Source: Lachnospiraceae bacterium
Lineage (GTDB): Bacteria > Bacillota > Clostridia > Lachnospirales > Lachnospiraceae
Length of the DNA: 36,044 nt
Assembly: GCA_900771955.1 (NCBI GenBank)
Contig: CAAGPW010000250.1
Span: 1 to 36,044, forward strand
Direction of reading: 5' to 3'
Shown piece after piece: positions 32,815 to 36,044 of the stretch. Both the position numbers and the translations under genes were made by a program. The notes under the pieces are model-generated. The model saw nothing but the letters and a program-made list of their open reading frames with translations. It was not told the origin of the DNA and made no database searches. Every line of letters begins with the position of its first letter. Within the stretch, counting starts at the first letter, position 1.

Positions 32815-33312
32815 TTACTGTGCCAGCACCTTTTCAATCTCAACCACATACATCGTATGAAAATCGTTTTCCGGATACCAACGTTCAATATTCGTTTTGT
32901 CAAGAAAGTACGCCGCTTCCAGTGGCTGTGCATACAACTTTTTGCATATAAATGCAAGTCTTGCCCCGGCAAAATACGGAACCCCCGCTTCCTCGGCAAC
33001 CACAAGACCTGATTTTTCAATCTTGTCTTCGTCCCTTCCGGACACCGTACCGAAATAATTTAATTCTTTACGGTAATTCTCCGGGAGAACGCTGATCGAC
33101 ATTTCTGCCGCTGCGTCCACAAATTCCTTGGTGTAGCGCTGCGGACGGATAAACAGGAATGCAACCTGTTTGCCCCACATCACGCCGATGCCTCCCCAGG
33201 AAGCCGTCATTGTGTTTACCTTTCCGTCCTTTTTGGCTGTTAAAAGCAGCCAGTCTTTCCCTATCATCTTAAATGCATTTTCATTCAGTGCCTCACATGT
33301 GATCTCTTTCAT
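32815..33312 (-). CDS. Flavin-reductase-like FMN-binding split-barrel protein
   Basis: A 165-residue cytosolic protein of the flavin reductase (FMN-binding split barrel) family. It starts MKEITCEALNENAFKMIGKD, followed by WLLLTAKKDGKVNTMTASWG with the family's T(M/A)SW flavin-contact segment, then VAFLFIRPQRYTKEFV. SISVLPENYRKELNYFGTVSGRDEDK is a typical C-terminal half in Lachnospiraceae-type homologues. The start at 33312 follows AAGGAGTGATTATATC, a good ribosome site; the frame to 33378 covers the promoter. Redox partner and substrate cannot be read from sequence. It is monocistronic. Confidence 0.85.
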   Translation of the reverse strand: MKEITCEALNENAFKMIGKDWLLLTAKKDGKVNTMTASWGGIGVMWGKQVAFLFIRPQRYTKEFVDAAAEMSISVLPENYRKELNYFGTVSGRDEDKIEKSGLVVAEEAGVPYFAGARLAFICKKLYAQPLEAAYFLDKTNIERWYPENDFHTMYVVEIEKVLAQ

Positions 33313-33351
33313 GATATAATCACTCCTTCCTTCTGATATCCAATCATTTCT

Positions 33352-33380
33352 ATTATATTTACTATTTGTAATTTGCACAA
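33352..33380 (-). promoter_or_regulatory. Promoter of the flavin-reductase-like gene
   Basis: TTGTGC (33375-33380), 17 bases and TATAAT (33352-33357). The start codon is 40 bases downstream. Confidence 0.65.
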
Positions 33381-33481
33381 CTCAATTTTTTATACACAGA
33401 TTTTCTTTATTCACAACAGATCTGCTTTTTTCCTGTTGACCGCCATTTTCAGCTACTGATTGGTCCTGGCCGATGCTCCCT

Positions 33482-33515
33482 AAAAAAGAAGCAGATGAGA
33501 AACCTCACCTGCTTC
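33482..33515 (-). terminator. Terminator of pdxS-pdxT containing the pdxT stop codon
   Basis: On the minus strand GAAGCAGGTGAG (33504-33515) pairs with CTCATCTGCTTC (33488-33499), twelve pairs with one G-U, loop GTTT, followed by six T. The pdxT TGA (33505-33507) is inside the 5' arm. Confidence 0.92.
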
Positions 33516-34077
33516 CTTCTTTTACCATTTCCAGAAAATACTGATGTACTCTGAGGTCTGCATCCAGTTCCGGATGAAATGCCGTAACTAACTGATTGCC
33601 CTGACGTGCCGCCACGATCTTTCCGTCAACCGTCGCGAGCACCTCAACACCCTCATATGCATCCTCAATATACGGCGCACGGATAAATGTCATCGGGACA
33701 TTCCCAATCCCCTTAAATTCTTCTTCTGTAAAGAAGCTGCCGAGCTGTCTGCCGTAAGCATTCCGCAGTGTGCGGATATTCATGGTTCCAAAGACCGGAA
33801 CCCCTCCGTCCACTTCCCTTGCAAGAAGGATCAGACCGGCACAGGTTCCGTATACCGGAAGCCCCGCCTGTATCTTTTCAAGCAATGGTTCATAAAGTCC
33901 GTCCTCACGCATCAGCTTTGCCATAACAGTGCTCTCACCGCCCGGCAGAACCAGCGCATCAAACGTTCGCTCCAGATCTTTTTTCTGCCGGATCTCAAAA
34001 ACCTCTGCCCCGAGTTTCTTTAACATCTGCTCATGCTCGAGGAATGCGCCCTGCAGCGCCAAAACTGCAACTACCAT
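33505..34077 (-). CDS. pdxT: Pyridoxal 5'-phosphate synthase glutaminase subunit PdxT
   Basis: A 190-residue class I glutaminase that feeds ammonia to PdxS in the cytosolic DXP-independent vitamin B6 pathway. The catalytic triad is intact: Cys79 (YGTCAGL), His168 and Glu170 (AFHPELD). The LPGGEST oxyanion-hole motif is at 44-50. The start is one base after the PdxS stop, consistent with coupled translation. Its stop codon lies inside the operon terminator. Confidence 0.97.
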   Translation of the reverse strand: MVVAVLALQGAFLEHEQMLKKLGAEVFEIRQKKDLERTFDALVLPGGESTVMAKLMREDGLYEPLLEKIQAGLPVYGTCAGLILLAREVDGGVPVFGTMNIRTLRNAYGRQLGSFFTEEEFKGIGNVPMTFIRAPYIEDAYEGVEVLATVDGKIVAARQGNQLVTAFHPELDADLRVHQYFLEMVKEGSR

Positions 34078-34078
34078 T

Positions 34079-34957
34079 TTACTTTCCCCGCTCTGCCATT
34101 AAAATTTCAATTTCCTGCTCGTTAATACCGACCATTGCCTCACCGAGGTCTGTGGACAGTTCTGCGAGCAGCTTTGCATCATTGTAGTTTGTGACTGCCT
34201 TCACGATCGCTGCTGCACGTTTTGCCGGATCTCCGGACTTAAAGATACCGGAACCAACAAATACGCCTTCCGCACCAAGCTGCATCATAAGCGCCGCGTC
34301 CGCCGGAGTTGCCACACCGCCCGCTGCAAAGTTTACAACCGGAAGCTTACCATTCTCATGCACATACTGTACCAGATCAACCGGAACCTGTAACTGCTTT
34401 GCCGCCTCAAACAGCTCATCTGCTCTCATATTCTGGATACGGCGGATCTCCGCATTCATCATGCGCATGTGACGCACAGCCTGCACAACATCTCCGGTAC
34501 CGGGCTCTCCCTTGGTGCGGATCATGGATGCACCCTCTGCGATACGTCTGAGCGCCTCTCCCAGATCCTTGGCTCCGCATACAAAAGGTACTTTAAATTC
34601 ATGCTTGTTGATGTGATATACATCATCTGCCGGTGAGAGCACCTCACTCTCATCGATATAGTCGATCTCGATCGCCTCTAAGATCTGTGCCTCTGCAAAA
34701 TGCCCGATCCTGCATTTTGCCATGACCGGAATGGAGACCGCTTCCTGAATGCCGCGGATCATTTTCGGATCGCTCATACGGGACACACCGCCTGCCGCAC
34801 GGATATCAGCCGGGATACGCTCTAATGCCATGACCGCGCATGCTCCGGCCGCTTCTGCGATCCTTGCCTGCTCCGGCGTTGTGACATCCATGATAACGCC
34901 GCCTTTTAACATCTGTGCCAGTTCTTTATTTAATTCATATCTGTTCTCTTTTTCCAT
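34079..34957 (-). CDS. pdxS: Pyridoxal 5'-phosphate synthase subunit PdxS
   Basis: A 292-residue (beta/alpha)8 barrel that makes PLP from ribose 5-phosphate, glyceraldehyde 3-phosphate and ammonia from PdxT. It begins MEKENRYELNKELAQMLKGG, the normal family start, so the ATG at 34957 is preferred over 34987, which has no ribosome site. Key residues Asp24 (VIMDV) and Lys81 (VMAKCRIGH) are present, as are the phosphate-binding FAAGGVATPADA and GAEGVFVGSGIF. A TATAAT-like -10 lies upstream at about 35014-35019 without a clear -35. Confidence 0.97.
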   Translation of the reverse strand: MEKENRYELNKELAQMLKGGVIMDVTTPEQARIAEAAGACAVMALERIPADIRAAGGVSRMSDPKMIRGIQEAVSIPVMAKCRIGHFAEAQILEAIEIDYIDESEVLSPADDVYHINKHEFKVPFVCGAKDLGEALRRIAEGASMIRTKGEPGTGDVVQAVRHMRMMNAEIRRIQNMRADELFEAAKQLQVPVDLVQYVHENGKLPVVNFAAGGVATPADAALMMQLGAEGVFVGSGIFKSGDPAKRAAAIVKAVTNYNDAKLLAELSTDLGEAMVGINEQEIEILMAERGK

Positions 34958-35070
34958 ACCTTTTCCTTTTCCATCATGATCTTTCATTTATTCGCTAGCT
35001 TATGATGGTAATTATAATAGAAATTGGTATTATGAAAAGAACCAGTTTTTGCATTTTTATCCAGTCCAGT

Positions 35071-36044
35071 TTATACTCTGATAAATTCTTTAAAAAACTC
35101 TTCACGCGGACACGGTTTCCCGTAATAATAACCCTGGATATAATCCGGTCCAAGTGCCCGGATGCGCGCAAGCTCGTCCTTCGTTTCCACGCCCTCCACA
35201 CAGATCTTTAACCCGATGCTGTGCACCATGCGTATAACACAGAGCATGAGCTGGTTTTCATAATCATGCTGAAGTGCCTTCAGCGTGAAGCTGCGGTCCA
35301 GTTTTACAATGTGCGGCGCCATATTTCCGATATTCTGCAGATTGGAATAGCCCGTTCCGAAATCATCCAGTGCAATATAGACCCCATATTCTTTCAACTT
35401 ATCCCAGAGCTCCTGAATAACAACATTGTTCTCCACATGCCCGCTCTCCGTAAGCTCTGTGATCACACTTTCCGGCTGAACATCCGCATCCTCAATACTG
35501 CGGATGATCTCCTCTAAGATCTGGCTCTTTAAGATCTGGATATAGGAAACATTGACACTGATCTTAAAGTCAGGCCTGATCCGCTGACACTCTCTGCACA
35601 TGGCAAGCGCATTTTTTAATATCCATTTGCCGACCGGTATGATCAGTCCACTGTCTTCCAGAACCGGTATAAATTCCACCGGAGAGAGCATTTCATGTTC
35701 CGACATATGAAAACGAAGCAGTGTCTCCGCTGCAAAAAGCTGTCCGTTCCTTGCCTCCATGATCGGCTGAAAATAAAGCTCAAACCCTTTAAAATCCTCT
35801 CCGACCGCCTGACGTACCGCCCTGAGAATGTTCCTCCTGCGCAGAAATTTCTGATAATCCGCATCCTCAAACAGATATACCTGATTCTTTCCTGCGTTTT
35901 TCGCCTGGCTCAACGCAAACTGGGAAATCTTCATCATCGCACTGTAATCCAGACCTTTCACATGCTCACTGGTCACAATACCGCCGGAAATCGTATATAC
36001 AGCCCTGTAATTATCCTGTTCGATCGAAGCCTCCAGCCTGCGGC
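35071..36044 (-). CDS. GGDEF-EAL cyclic-di-GMP signalling protein (partial, N-terminus outside window)
   Basis: The open frame runs through the right edge. The first 70 residues (RRLEASIEQDNYRAVYTISG, then GI, then the MMKISQFALSQAKNAGKNQV segment) are the end of a GGDEF-type domain. An EAL domain follows. The signature is ETL rather than EAL (AAETLLRF), a common variant that keeps the metal-binding Glu. Other catalytic residues are present: Asn in VNVSY, Glu in ITELTES, both Asp in DDFGTGYSNL, Lys in VKLDRSF, Glu in EGVET and Gln in IQGYYYGKPC. It is therefore a likely active c-di-GMP phosphodiesterase. Whether the GGDEF motif itself is active cannot be seen. The GTG at 35976 is not a start because homology continues upstream. 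Confidence 0.9.
   Translation of the reverse strand, partial: RRLEASIEQDNYRAVYTISGGIVTSEHVKGLDYSAMMKISQFALSQAKNAGKNQVYLFEDADYQKFLRRRNILRAVRQAVGEDFKGFELYFQPIMEARNGQLFAAETLLRFHMSEHEMLSPVEFIPVLEDSGLIIPVGKWILKNALAMCRECQRIRPDFKISVNVSYIQILKSQILEEIIRSIEDADVQPESVITELTESGHVENNVVIQELWDKLKEYGVYIALDDFGTGYSNLQNIGNMAPHIVKLDRSFTLKALQHDYENQLMLCVIRMVHSIGLKICVEGVETKDELARIRALGPDYIQGYYYGKPCPREEFFKEFIRV

Noticed and set aside
35071..35976. Stand-alone EAL protein starting at GTG 35976
   Set aside because: The frame stays open to the window edge and the upstream residues are GGDEF-domain-like, so the GTG is an internal Val codon.

Overview
The window looks like a chromosomal segment of a low-to-moderate GC Firmicute of class Clostridia, most likely Lachnospiraceae. 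This is inferred from the AT-rich noncoding DNA, strong AGGAGG ribosome-binding sites, the linked PdxS/PdxT pair, a glmS ribozyme, CdaR/YitT/WecG-type neighbours, and flagellin-methylase and YjfB-type motility genes. Thirty of 31 protein genes lie on the minus strand; the exception is a 62-residue YjfB-like motility gene near 20.4 kb. I see no phage, insertion sequence, CRISPR array, tRNA or rRNA.

Layout, read along the minus strand from high to low coordinates. A GGDEF-EAL protein (35071-36044, 5' end outside the window) is followed by pdxS-pdxT (vitamin B6), ending in a terminator that contains the pdxT stop codon. Next come a flavin-reductase-like protein and a P-loop protein. glmS follows behind a recognisable glmS ribozyme. 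A six-gene run from 29618 to 20651 encodes two YhgE/Pip membrane proteins around a small membrane protein, then YitT, oligoendopeptidase F and a FliB-like flagellin lysine methylase. TrxB and an SH3-NlpC/P60 wall hydrolase follow; the hydrolase has a perfect-consensus promoter and WalR-type boxes. After a 787-base noncoding region come WecG/TagA, YitT, CdaR, FtsE, FtsX, an M23 peptidase with coiled coils, a CtpA-type protease and an AlkD-like repair protein. An ECF sigma / zinc-finger anti-sigma / lipoprotein hydrolase operon follows, then a TetR regulator with an adjacent methyltransferase, a 215-base palindromic element, a small helical protein, and a maltodextrin ABC transporter with a neopullulanase-like GH13 enzyme cut by the left edge.

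Functional themes. The FtsEX-M23-CtpA block and the NlpC/P60 protein are cell-wall remodelling genes. glmS and WecG supply amino sugar and glycosyl transfer for envelope polymers. The maltodextrin genes import and hydrolyse alpha-glucans and carry LacI-type operator palindromes.

The signals most worth checking are: a probable CTG start codon on the ECF sigma gene next to an ECF-type promoter; a TetR gene whose consensus promoter leaves almost no leader and whose operator covers the start codon, with the same operator before the methyltransferase; a DnaA-box cluster plus three TTACATAAC repeats at exact 21-base spacing in the 17.0-17.8 kb gap; the nested 215-base inverted repeat at 4.7-5.0 kb; WalR-type boxes placed downstream of a strong promoter; and an eight-copy LPDNxQ repeat in one Pip protein. 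I did not recognise a wholly new multi-gene system.
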